The position numbers were made by a program, and so were the translations under genes. This document shows positions 52,089-60,741 of a stretch of DNA of 64,000 nt, piece by piece. The stretch covers positions 151,036 to 215,035 of the forward strand of contig JHXJ01000002.1 of assembly GCA_000621765.1 (NCBI GenBank), in the 5' to 3' direction. How positions within the stretch are numbered: the stretch's first letter is position 1; the number at the start of each line of letters is the position of its first letter. Source of the stretch: Ruminococcaceae bacterium AB4001 (lineage in GTDB: Bacteria > Bacillota > Clostridia > Saccharofermentanales > Saccharofermentanaceae). The notes beneath the pieces are model-generated. The model was not told the DNA's origin. It was given only the letters and a program-made list of their open reading frames with translations, and searched no databases.

Positions 52089-53026
52089 TGCAAAATAAAG
52101 AAAAGACTTTTGTCTCTGCTGTTATATATGTGCACAACGCTGAAAGAAGGATTGAGAGCTTTCTTGATGCAGTAATTGGCACGATGGAAAATAATTTCGA
52201 ACACTCTGAGATTATCTGCGTTAATGATTTTTCGGATGACCGTAGTCTTGAAGTTATCAAGAAAGTATCTTCAAAGGCAAAGAATACCAGCGTTTCAGTC
52301 ATAAACATGAGTTATTTCCATGGCTTGGAACTCGCTATGGACGCAGGAATGGATCTTGCGATAGGCGATTTTGTTTTCGAGTTCGATAACACGATCCTGG
52401 ACTTTGATCCTGTTGAGATAATGAATGTGTATTACCATGCGCTTAAAGGCTATGACATTGTTAGTGCTTCTCCGAATAAAAAGGTAAAGTTTACTTCCAA
52501 GCTGTTTTATTCCACTTTTGACAGGTTTACACAGCTTTCTTATAAGATGACGACTGAGAGTTTCAGGATCTTGAGCCGAAGGGTTATCAACCGCATCAGT
52601 TCAATGAATAAGACTGTTCCTTACAGAAAAGCTATTTATGCAGGATGCGGATTAAAGACAGACAATCTCAAATACGATATCCGCAGCAATGAAACCCCGT
52701 ATGTTGACCCCAGAGAGAAGAAGTACAGGACCAGTCTTGCTATCGACACATTGATCCTCTTTACTGAGTTTGGATACCGTTTTTCATTTGGTATGACTTC
52801 ACTGATGATCCTTATTTCGATTTTCATGATCATCTATACGCTCATAATCTATTTCATCGGCCATCCTATTGAAGGCTGGACGACAACGCTGTTGTTCCTC
52901 TCGGTAGCATTTTTAGGTTTGTTTGGTATTCTTACCATCATAGTCAAATACCTGAGTATCATTGTTGATTTGGTCTTCAAGCGTAAACACTATAGCTTTG
53001 AAAGCATAGAAAAGCTTACAAAATAG
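52088..53026 (+). CDS. Family 2 glycosyltransferase with C-terminal membrane segments
   Basis: 312 residues. The GT-A fold begins at FVSAVIYVHNAERRIESFL, with IICVNDFSDDRS as the nucleotide-sugar segment and FVFEFDNTILDFD replacing the usual DxD region. Two membrane helices near the C-terminus (about 240-262 and 272-300) make it resemble the GtrB/DPM1-like enzymes that charge polyprenyl phosphate with a sugar. It acts at the inner face of the membrane. Translation is coupled to the preceding FAD enzyme. Confidence 0.85.
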   Translation: MQNKEKTFVSAVIYVHNAERRIESFLDAVIGTMENNFEHSEIICVNDFSDDRSLEVIKKVSSKAKNTSVSVINMSYFHGLELAMDAGMDLAIGDFVFEFDNTILDFDPVEIMNVYYHALKGYDIVSASPNKKVKFTSKLFYSTFDRFTQLSYKMTTESFRILSRRVINRISSMNKTVPYRKAIYAGCGLKTDNLKYDIRSNETPYVDPREKKYRTSLAIDTLILFTEFGYRFSFGMTSLMILISIFMIIYTLIIYFIGHPIEGWTTTLLFLSVAFLGLFGILTIIVKYLSIIVDLVFKRKHYSFESIEKLTK

Positions 53027-53038
53027 GAGGTCAGGGGA

Positions 53039-53962
53039 GTGAACGCTATCGTTGGATATACCGGTTTTGTCGGCAGTAATATATATGCTTCAGGTGCTTT
53101 TGATGCGGCATATAATTCCAAGAACATTAGCGATGCATATGGTACAAAGCCGGATCTTCTCGTATATGCCGGTCTCCGCGCTGAAAAGTATCTTGCAAAC
53201 AACGCTCCCGAGAAAGACCTTGAGCTGATTTACCAGGCTGAGGAAAATATCAGTAAGATTGATCCGAATAAACTGGTCTTGATCTCAACAGTAGATGTAT
53301 TTAAGAAGCCTGTTGATGTTGATGAAAACTCAACAATAGATACGGAAGGTCTTCACCCGTATGGATATAACCGCTATCTTCTCGAGCTGTGGGTGAGGGA
53401 AAGATACCCTGATGCACTGATCATAAGACTTCCGGGCCTTTTCGGAATGAACATAAAGAAGAATTTCATATTTGATTTTATAAACTTAATCCCTTCGATG
53501 CTTAAAGCTTCTAAGTTTGAAGAGCTTTCTGCTAAGGATGGGACTTTGATCAACTATTATTCGCTTCAGGATAATGGTTTCTATAAATTGAACGCATCCG
53601 GCTTTGACAGAAATGAGCTTAAAGAGAAATTTAAGAGCTTAGGCTTTTCCGCACTCAATTTCACGGACAGCAGAAGCGTATATCAGTTTTATAATCTCGG
53701 AAGACTGTGGGACGATATATCCAAGGCTTTAGATGCGGGAATAACTTTGTGGCATCCTGCTACGGCTCCTGTGTCTGCAGGCGAAGTATACAGATGGATC
53801 ACAGGTACTGATTTTGTTAATGAACTGAATTCTATGCCAGCTTTTTATGATTACAAAACAGTTCATGCTGAGCTTTTTGGCGGTGAGAACGGGTATATAT
53901 GTGATCGTGCTCAGGTATTGGATGAGATTAAGGAGTTTGTTTTAAAGTGTCAGGCAAATTGA
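53039..53962 (+). CDS. NAD-dependent epimerase/dehydratase-like protein (extended SDR)
   Basis: 307 residues from GTG 53039 with GGAGG upstream. The nucleotide-binding start AIVGYTGFVGSNIY has GxxGxxG. VLISTVDVFKKP and HPYGYNRYLLELW contain the YxxxK-region residues in altered form (YGYNR, with Arg where Lys is usual). RLPGLFGMNIKKNF follows the SDR pattern. It probably modifies a nucleotide sugar, though the changed active-site Lys makes catalysis uncertain. Its end overlaps the start of the large membrane protein gene by 16 bases. Confidence 0.78.
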   Translation: MNAIVGYTGFVGSNIYASGAFDAAYNSKNISDAYGTKPDLLVYAGLRAEKYLANNAPEKDLELIYQAEENISKIDPNKLVLISTVDVFKKPVDVDENSTIDTEGLHPYGYNRYLLELWVRERYPDALIIRLPGLFGMNIKKNFIFDFINLIPSMLKASKFEELSAKDGTLINYYSLQDNGFYKLNASGFDRNELKEKFKSLGFSALNFTDSRSVYQFYNLGRLWDDISKALDAGITLWHPATAPVSAGEVYRWITGTDFVNELNSMPAFYDYKTVHAELFGGENGYICDRAQVLDEIKEFVLKCQAN

Positions 53963-56900
53963 AAAGTCTATCAGGCAATAAGAAACTGACTAATATTTTA
54001 AAGGCTTTAATCTGCCTTGCGCTTGTTGTCATACTTGTTGGAATGAGATTCTCTGACATCTTTAATTCATTTGTTGATATGAATTCTGGCTGGTTATTTT
54101 GTTTTGCCGGAAATGCTCTCTTTACGGTTCTGGGCGTAATTGCTATTTGCTATGCCGTCTTCAGGTTTGAAGATCTGCTTCGTGAATTCAAATCCGCAAA
54201 AAAGAAGGGCTTTTCATATGCGCTTTATTTCTCGGTTTCTCTGATTCTTTCATACAACCCGATAGATGTTAACAACACTGAAGTATCTTCGTTTAAGAGG
54301 ATAATGGGTGCTGCATTTAACGAGAATATTGATGTCACCAAGAGAGTCAATAATTTCAATCTCTGGTTTGTCTCTTTCGCTGTTATTTTTGCATTGTTAT
54401 ATTTGCTTGCGAATCATTTTCTCAGCAGAGATATGAATGAATCCCAGAAAAAGATCGCCGATTTTCTTGATGGCTACATGGTTTTTGCCAATTGTTCTCT
54501 GCTGTTAAACTGCATTACTTTCTTTACTGATTCTGCCGGTATTATCAATACATTTTCTTTTTCACAGAGCATAGTATTGTTAGTTGCCGTTGTGGCTGTC
54601 TGCTATCTTGTTCTGTCTTTTGACAAGTTCGTTCCGGTTGAAACGTTTGAGATGCTTTCAGTCATTTCTTTGGGGTTGGCATTTACCGCGAATGTATTCT
54701 TGGGGAAGAAGCTTGGAACAGGAAGAATGCTTTATACTCTCTGTATTATTCTTTCCGTTCTGATTTTCATTGCTGGCCGGTTATTCTCCAAAAAACTTAA
54801 GAAGGGCTTTGATACTAAGTCTTTATCGCTGTTTGCCATTGTATTATCTGCTATCCCGTTGCTGACATCTCTTTATATCGAATCGATAAACATCTTAAAT
54901 CAGCATTCTGTTTTTATTGCACATCCTGCAAAGTACTATAAGATCCTGGTTTTGGCAGGAATAGTATTAGCTGCAGTACTGATCTTCGTTTTAGCAAAGA
55001 AAAAGTTTGCGGTTTCTGATTGGAAAGATATAGCTTTCCCGCTTATTGTTGCCGGAACGACAGGTCTCAGCATTCAGATTCCGCTTTCCGCATATTATTA
55101 TCCGCATATCTATGAAGGTGCTAATTCAAGCATCCTTATGAGCGGGTTCCTTAATTATGGTGAGATTCCGCTTGTTGAGCATTACGGCGGCCACATGATG
55201 ACTGCGGTATGGGAAGGAATCCTTTACGCCGTATTGAATAAAGACTACCAGGGTGTTGCGTCTCCTTATAAGGATCTTTTGCTGGTAGTTCTCGCAGTGC
55301 TCGTTTATCTGCTTATTTCCAAGATTTGGAATAAGACTATGGCACTGTTTATTGCTCTCTTCATGCCATATATGGATGTCTTTTCATTCTACGGCCTTGG
55401 TATACTTGTCTGCCTGGCTGCAATGGCATATGTAAAGAAGAACACTCTGCCGAGGGCAGTTGCCGTATGGGGCGCGTTTATCTGGTGTGCTCTTTACAGG
55501 CTCGATCTCGGATTCGCTTTTGGCCTTGCTGTCATAGTTGCTTTAATTATTTATTGTATTGCTGAGAAGAATAAAAAGGCTTTTAAGGAACTTGGTGTTT
55601 CTTTGCTTGGCTGGGGTGTAGCCGGTATGACAGCGTGGTTTGTTATCTGTCTTGCTAAGGGTATCAGCCCGGTTAAGCGCCTTTTGGAGTTTGTTGCGAT
55701 CTCCATGTCCAATCAGAATTGGGCTTTCATAGAGATGGGAGAAACAGGGAATATGAGTTTTGCCATCGGATACCTGTTCGTTCCGTTCTTAATGGTTCTG
55801 GCTTTGCTTTATACTGTTTTCTCGAAATCTTTCAGGGAGAAGATCGGAAAAGAAAGATGGGTCCTTTTAATGATCCTTGGTGTTTCATATTTCCAGAATT
55901 TCTCCCGCGGTATCGTAAGGCATTCGCTCAGATCAGAAGCTACTGATCATGTATTCTGGTGTGCGTTCCTTTTCCTTGCTTTGTTTATAGCTTTCTATAA
56001 AGGCAGCATGAAATGGTTTGTTCCGGCATTTATGTCTTTTACTGTAGCGGTTCCTTTGCTTTTCACGCCTGCAAATTACACTTTTTTACCGATTGCTGAC
56101 CGGGCTGTCTCATCAGCAGAACCGATTATCGACAGTTGGACGCATTCCCCGACAGGAAAGAAATTTGTATCAGATGACGGCAGGGAGTTTTCAACTGAGT
56201 GGGAATTGATCAAATATTCCCAAAAGCGCGTTCAGCGTGTTCTCCTGACGGATGAGCTGATGAACTATACCACAGGTTTTGAACTGGTATTGGATCATCT
56301 GCTTGAAGGCGATGAGACATATGTTGATTTCATTAATAAATCACTTCTGTATTCGGTAATGGGGTATAGAAGCCCTGTTTATGTTGCCCAGTCTCCATTG
56401 CTTTTGTCAGGTGAATTCTCCCAGACTGAATTCATAAAGGAGATCGAAGGCGTTCCTGTAGTTTTAATGCCTGCAGATGCCGGAAACCTGCAGTTAAGTA
56501 CCAGCCTGGACGGAATTACAAATGCCTACAGATACTACAAGGTTTATGAATACATATACAAAAACTATGTACCGCTCTGTAAGTACAGTTCTGATTTCGC
56601 TGTTTGGTGCCTGCCTGAAAAGTATGAAGGATATAAAGCAAAAGTATCAGAACTGATTGCCAGCAAGGATTATTCTTTGGAGTTGTTGAACGCAGAATCG
56701 CTGACTGTGAGAAATGCGGCACTCGAAAAGAATAACGACGGTAATCTTGTTATGAGATATACGGCAGACGACCCGATGGTTATCGACCTGCAAAACGTTC
56801 TTGATCTGTCCGGATTTATCGGAAGATATGCATACATTTCCGTAAATTATAAGACCGATGTTCAGGATGTAATGCAGATGTATTACACGACTGAAAAAGA

Positions 56901-57570
56901 TGAGGATTTCTCCAGTAAGAAGGTTGAAAGCGTATATATTAACGACGAGGGCGTTGCGGTATTCAAGATCCCTGTAACCCAATATACGAGGCTCAGACTT
57001 GATACTCCTTGGGAGAGCACTGTAGTAATCAGGTCGATGACCTTAGGCAATCCTGTTACATTTATTGATTATGGTTATGACGGCCCATTTAAGAGTGCTG
57101 ATTCATCCGGTAATGTCAAATATGAATATCCAGGTTCTTTCCATTATTCTTCGATCGGTGATCTTGCAAGAATATGGGCTGAGTCTGACAAAGAGCGTGC
57201 AATCGATAATCCTGAGATCTTCAGTCTTTCTTATGAGAATGGATATTATGTCTTTGATAAGGGATCGATCCCTGACTCTGAGAACGGAAACTATCTCAAG
57301 ATAACTGCCGACTTTGACGGAAAAGACGGTAAAGGCTATGAGAAAGACAATGATGAGTATGTCAAAGCCGATATCTATTTCGGACTTATGGAAGGCGATG
57401 AATTAACCGAGAAGTATTGCTATACAATTTGGTTTGATGAAGGCAGCCACAATTATCTCATTAGATGCAGCACTGATTACTATTGGTATCTTAAGGATGT
57501 CAATGCTGTATGGATCGATTGTGACGGTGAACTTAAAAATGTTTCTATGTCCGTAATTGATGGAGATTAA
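53947..57570 (+). CDS. Large polytopic membrane protein, possible GT-C glycosyltransferase
   Basis: 1207 residues from GTG 53947. Roughly residues 20-700 contain about sixteen hydrophobic segments; residues 700-1207 are a soluble, probably extracellular domain with a beta-rich C-terminus. The loop YYYPHIYEGANSSILMSGF, followed by EHYGGHMM, is acidic and aromatic and comparable in placement to the catalytic loops of GT-C enzymes that use polyprenyl-phosphate sugars. I do not recognise the family with certainty. Its neighbours (polyprenol glycosyltransferases and flippase-like proteins) support a glycan polymerase or transferase role. Confidence 0.75.
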   Translation: MSGKLKSLSGNKKLTNILKALICLALVVILVGMRFSDIFNSFVDMNSGWLFCFAGNALFTVLGVIAICYAVFRFEDLLREFKSAKKKGFSYALYFSVSLILSYNPIDVNNTEVSSFKRIMGAAFNENIDVTKRVNNFNLWFVSFAVIFALLYLLANHFLSRDMNESQKKIADFLDGYMVFANCSLLLNCITFFTDSAGIINTFSFSQSIVLLVAVVAVCYLVLSFDKFVPVETFEMLSVISLGLAFTANVFLGKKLGTGRMLYTLCIILSVLIFIAGRLFSKKLKKGFDTKSLSLFAIVLSAIPLLTSLYIESINILNQHSVFIAHPAKYYKILVLAGIVLAAVLIFVLAKKKFAVSDWKDIAFPLIVAGTTGLSIQIPLSAYYYPHIYEGANSSILMSGFLNYGEIPLVEHYGGHMMTAVWEGILYAVLNKDYQGVASPYKDLLLVVLAVLVYLLISKIWNKTMALFIALFMPYMDVFSFYGLGILVCLAAMAYVKKNTLPRAVAVWGAFIWCALYRLDLGFAFGLAVIVALIIYCIAEKNKKAFKELGVSLLGWGVAGMTAWFVICLAKGISPVKRLLEFVAISMSNQNWAFIEMGETGNMSFAIGYLFVPFLMVLALLYTVFSKSFREKIGKERWVLLMILGVSYFQNFSRGIVRHSLRSEATDHVFWCAFLFLALFIAFYKGSMKWFVPAFMSFTVAVPLLFTPANYTFLPIADRAVSSAEPIIDSWTHSPTGKKFVSDDGREFSTEWELIKYSQKRVQRVLLTDELMNYTTGFELVLDHLLEGDETYVDFINKSLLYSVMGYRSPVYVAQSPLLLSGEFSQTEFIKEIEGVPVVLMPADAGNLQLSTSLDGITNAYRYYKVYEYIYKNYVPLCKYSSDFAVWCLPEKYEGYKAKVSELIASKDYSLELLNAESLTVRNAALEKNNDGNLVMRYTADDPMVIDLQNVLDLSGFIGRYAYISVNYKTDVQDVMQMYYTTEKDEDFSSKKVESVYINDEGVAVFKIPVTQYTRLRLDTPWESTVVIRSMTLGNPVTFIDYGYDGPFKSADSSGNVKYEYPGSFHYSSIGDLARIWAESDKERAIDNPEIFSLSYENGYYVFDKGSIPDSENGNYLKITADFDGKDGKGYEKDNDEYVKADIYFGLMEGDELTEKYCYTIWFDEGSHNYLIRCSTDYYWYLKDVNAVWIDCDGELKNVSMSVIDGD

Positions 57571-57571
57571 T

Positions 57572-58357
57572 ATGAAGCTTAGTATTTCCAATATCGCGTG
57601 GTCTTCTGAAAATGACCGGTTAGTTTATTCGATAATGAAAGATAACGGGTTTACGGGACTTGAGATAGCTCCTACCAGGGTCTTTCCTGAATCACCCTAT
57701 GACAGACTTGATGAAGCGGGAAAGATGTCTTCTGATCTAAAGGAGACATACGGATTTGTCATTCCTTCTATGCAGTCTATCTGGTATGGAAGAAATGAGA
57801 AGCTTTTCGGTTCAGAGGAAGAGCGTAATACACTTATTCAATACACAAAGAAGGCAATAGATTTCGCTGAGGTAATCGGTTGCCGCAATCTTGTTTTCGG
57901 GTGCCCGAGGAACAGGAATATGCCCGACGGAGCTGACTGCAGCATTGCTGTCCCGTTCTTCAAAGAGCTCGGAGATTATGCGCTTTTACATAATACGGTT
58001 ATCGGCTTGGAGGCCAATCCGCCGATCTATAACACGAATTTCATTAATGACACGAGCTCTGCATTGGATCTTATCTCTGAGGTCGGTTCTGAAGGAATCA
58101 AGCTTAATCTTGATCTCGGTACCGTAATAGCCAATGAAGAGGATGTGTCGGTCCTTGTTGGACGTGAGAATCTGCTCAATCATGTGCATATTAGTGAACC
58201 CATGTTGAAACCCATTGAGGAAAGAGAGCTTCATAAGGAGCTGGCTTCGATTCTTGCATCTTGTAACTATCAGGGTTTTGTTTCCATTGAGATGGGAAAG
58301 CAGGATGATATGTCCCTGATCGAAAGCAAGATCAAATATGTAAGCAGGATATTCTAA
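57572..58357 (+). CDS. Sugar phosphate isomerase/epimerase (xylose isomerase-like TIM barrel)
   Basis: 261 residues from ATG 57572, preceded by GGAG; the ATG at 57560 overlaps the preceding gene and lacks a site. The AP-endonuclease-2/xylose-isomerase-like barrel has the metal-ligand positions GLEANPP (Glu), NLDLGTV (Asp), NHVHISEP (His) and VSIEMGK (Glu). It probably isomerises a sugar or a sugar derivative for the cluster. It is followed at once by a glycosyltransferase gene. Confidence 0.85.
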   Translation: MKLSISNIAWSSENDRLVYSIMKDNGFTGLEIAPTRVFPESPYDRLDEAGKMSSDLKETYGFVIPSMQSIWYGRNEKLFGSEEERNTLIQYTKKAIDFAEVIGCRNLVFGCPRNRNMPDGADCSIAVPFFKELGDYALLHNTVIGLEANPPIYNTNFINDTSSALDLISEVGSEGIKLNLDLGTVIANEEDVSVLVGRENLLNHVHISEPMLKPIEERELHKELASILASCNYQGFVSIEMGKQDDMSLIESKIKYVSRIF

Positions 58358-58360
58358 TCT

Positions 58361-59167
58361 ATGATCTACGATAAACAACCGGGTGTCCCGAAGTTTGAAT
58401 GCACTGAGTATTCAGGAAAATCAAAGGATTATGTTCTGCTCATTCCGATCATCAATGAAGGAACAAGGATCCACAACGAGCTTCAGAGAGCAAAGGATAA
58501 CAACGTATCTTCATATGTTGATATCGTAATTTGCGATGGCGGCTCCAAGGACGGCTGTACGGCAGAAGAGAAACTCCGCTCATTAGACGTCAATACGCTA
58601 CTTGTTAAGCAGGATACCGGTAAGCAGGGCGCCCAGCTCCGAATGGGTATCTGGTGGGCTTTGGAGCGCGGTTATAAGGGCATTATAACCATTGACGGTA
58701 ATGATAAGGACAGTATTGAGGATGTTCCGAAATTCATCGAAAAACTCGAAGAGGGATATGACCTGATCCAGGGTTCCAGATTCATAAAGGGCGGACACGC
58801 TATAAATACGCCTTTTGTAAGGCTTGTTTCGGTAAAACTCATACATGCGCCTATTATTTCGCTCACTGCGCATCAGAGGTTTACTGATACTACAAATGCT
58901 TACAGGGCTTATTCCAGAAGATATCTTGAAGACGGGAGAGTTCTTCCTTTAAGGGATATCTTCATGACATATGAATTGCTGGCATATCTGTCGGTTCGAG
59001 CTACACAGCTTGGCATGAAGGCATGCGAGGTTCCCGTAACAAGAGCATATCCGAAGACTGGTAAGACACCTACGAAGATCAGTTTTTTCAAAGGTAACAG
59101 CGAACTTATGAAGATTCTTTTGAAGAATGCCTTCGGCGCATATAAGCCTGAAAAGGAAAAGAAATGA
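58361..59167 (+). CDS. Family 2 glycosyltransferase (polyprenol-phosphate type)
   Basis: 268 residues, no membrane segment. LLIPIINEGTRIHNEL and DIVICDGGSKDGC are the GT2 nucleotide-binding segments, IITIDGNDKDS supplies the metal-binding Asp, LIQGSRFIKGGHA is the acceptor region, and DTTNAYRAYSRRYL is typical of DPM1-like enzymes. It is the second glycosyltransferase of this type in the cluster, so two different polyprenyl-linked sugars may be made. It overlaps the next gene by four bases. Confidence 0.87.
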   Translation: MIYDKQPGVPKFECTEYSGKSKDYVLLIPIINEGTRIHNELQRAKDNNVSSYVDIVICDGGSKDGCTAEEKLRSLDVNTLLVKQDTGKQGAQLRMGIWWALERGYKGIITIDGNDKDSIEDVPKFIEKLEEGYDLIQGSRFIKGGHAINTPFVRLVSVKLIHAPIISLTAHQRFTDTTNAYRAYSRRYLEDGRVLPLRDIFMTYELLAYLSVRATQLGMKACEVPVTRAYPKTGKTPTKISFFKGNSELMKILLKNAFGAYKPEKEKK

Positions 59168-59511
59168 ATCTCGTAAAATCGATCCAGGCCAATAAAAAAG
59201 GTATCCTGCTGATGCTTGTGTCATCAGTATGTGTCTGCATAGGCCAGCTCCTGTGGAAGTTATCTGCTGATCACGGGCTGCTGTTTATGCTTTTAGGCTT
59301 TGTGTTCTACGGCATTGGAGCTCTCGTGATGCTCGTTGCTTATAAGTTTGGAAAACTGTCAGTTCTTCAGCCGTTGCTCAGCATGAACTATGTCATAAGC
59401 ATTGTTTTGGCGGCATTGATCCTAAAGGAACAGATAACGATCTTAAAGTGCATCGGTGTACTTATTATCATCGCCGGTGTCGTTTTTATTGCCGGAGGCG
59501 ATGAAGAATAA
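59164..59511 (+). CDS. Small EamA/SMR-type membrane protein, ArnE-like
   Basis: 115 residues with four membrane segments. The proline-containing segment LQPLLSMNYVISIVLAALIL, followed by KEQITILKCIGVLIIIAGV, is the DMT/SMR family hallmark. Paired small proteins of this type (ArnE/ArnF) flip undecaprenyl-phosphate-linked sugars. It overlaps both neighbours by one to four bases, so it is co-translated with the glycosyltransferase and its partner. Confidence 0.83.
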   Translation: MNLVKSIQANKKGILLMLVSSVCVCIGQLLWKLSADHGLLFMLLGFVFYGIGALVMLVAYKFGKLSVLQPLLSMNYVISIVLAALILKEQITILKCIGVLIIIAGVVFIAGGDEE

Positions 59512-59840
59512 TGGTCTATGTGGTTCTTTTGGTCATGACTCTTATGGGAAGCGTTGCTTCTCTGTTCCTGAAAAAAGCCTCCGGAACCAAGGGCCTGCTT
59601 GGCATGCTGCGCAATGTGAACTTATATGTCGGCGGCGGATTATATGTCCTGTCGGCAGTTTTGAATATCTGGGTTCTCAGATTCCTTGATTATTCCGTTG
59701 TATTGCCGTTGACGTCTTTAACTTACATGTGGACGATGTTTATGTCCCGTGCCTTTTTGAAAGAAAAGATCACGGTCCGTAAGATCATTGGTGTGGTATT
59801 GATCATTATCGGCGCAGTACTGGTTTCGATGAAACTCTGA
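59511..59840 (+). CDS. Small EamA/SMR-type membrane protein, ArnF-like partner
   Basis: 109 residues with four membrane segments and the same repeat pattern as the preceding protein (VLPLTSLTYMWTMFMSRAFL, then KEKITVRKIIGVVLIIIGA). The start overlaps the previous stop by one base. Equal size, related sequence and tight coupling imply a heterodimeric exporter or flippase for the lipid-linked sugars made upstream. It is the last gene of the cluster; a convergent minus-strand gene follows. Confidence 0.83.
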   Translation: MVYVVLLVMTLMGSVASLFLKKASGTKGLLGMLRNVNLYVGGGLYVLSAVLNIWVLRFLDYSVVLPLTSLTYMWTMFMSRAFLKEKITVRKIIGVVLIIIGAVLVSMKL

Positions 59841-59852
59841 GCCTGTAAATTC

Positions 59853-60668
59853 TTACAGAGTCTCGAAATAAGGTTTCCTGTCCTTGAAGTAGACAGTCTC
59901 CGTAAAGCCTAATGATTTCAAGTATTCTACGGCTTCATTAAAGCAGACTGCCAACGATCCTTTAATGTGTGAATCTGATCCAAGGCAGATCATGTTGCCG
60001 CCCATCTTGCGGTATCTGTTAAGTATATCAGGGTCGGGAAGAGTCCTGGAAAACCCGCGTTCCTTATGCTTTTGAATGGATTTTGTATTGATCTCAAGAG
60101 CTTTGTTCTTGGAGATGAGAGCTTCAAAGAACCTGTCAAACTCCTTGGGACACTCCCAGTAAGTGACAAAATCACTTAAATTGTCTGTATATCTGTTTAT
60201 GTAGTCGTAGTGCGCTGCTACATCAAAGTTAGAACAGTTCTCGCACATCTCGGCCATCATGCCGATATATTCCTTATGAAGGTCCTTTGCAGGGATCTTA
60301 TAGCAGTCCCTGTCAGCATAAAAGTCTTTTCCTCTGAAAAGGTGAACGCTCAACAGAACAACGTCAAAGGGGATAAGTGAAGCGGTCCTGTCTATTTCGG
60401 AAGCAACATGAGTCTGATAGCCGAATTCAATGCCCTTAAGGAGTTCTAAGTCGTTGCCTGCTTTTTTCTTCCAGGTTTTGAAGGTCTCGTTATATTCGTT
60501 AAGGTCGAACTGCCAGTCGAGGCCATCCTCGGGAAAGTCGATCTCAAAGTGTTCAGTGATGCCGATCCTTGTAAAACCGAGTTCTTTTGCCGAAGTAATA
60601 AGTTCATCTATAGTCTGTTCCGCGTCAACGGAGAAGTGTTTTGTATGATTATGTCCGTCTGTGACCAT
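59853..60668 (-). CDS. PHP-domain phosphatase (histidinol-phosphatase HisJ-like)
   Basis: 271 residues. The PHP metal motif DGHNHTKHF (His6, His8) opens the protein, then RIGITEHFEIDFP, GIEFGYQ, VDAAHYDY-like NFDVAAHYDYI, ALEINTKSI and GSDSHIKGS supply the remaining metal ligands. The overall order fits HisK-type histidinol phosphatase, the eighth step of histidine synthesis, but no other his genes are near, so another phosphoester is possible. It converges on the glycan cluster and diverges from the aminopeptidase gene. Confidence 0.83.
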   Translation of the reverse strand: MVTDGHNHTKHFSVDAEQTIDELITSAKELGFTRIGITEHFEIDFPEDGLDWQFDLNEYNETFKTWKKKAGNDLELLKGIEFGYQTHVASEIDRTASLIPFDVVLLSVHLFRGKDFYADRDCYKIPAKDLHKEYIGMMAEMCENCSNFDVAAHYDYINRYTDNLSDFVTYWECPKEFDRFFEALISKNKALEINTKSIQKHKERGFSRTLPDPDILNRYRKMGGNMICLGSDSHIKGSLAVCFNEAVEYLKSLGFTETVYFKDRKPYFETL

Positions 60669-60705
60669 AATTGTCCTCTTAATTAAAAGATTTTATTTTA
60701 CTTTA

Positions 60706-60714
60706 TGGTATCAT
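60706..60714 (+). promoter_or_regulatory. Extended -10 promoter (TGGTATCAT) for the aminopeptidase gene
   Basis: TGG precedes TATCAT (60709-60714), 27 bases before the start codon and within the 73-bp divergent spacer. AGAGGTGG provides the ribosome-binding site at about 60730. Confidence 0.45.
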
Positions 60715-60741
60715 AGAGTTCGTTAGAAAAGAGGTGGTAAT

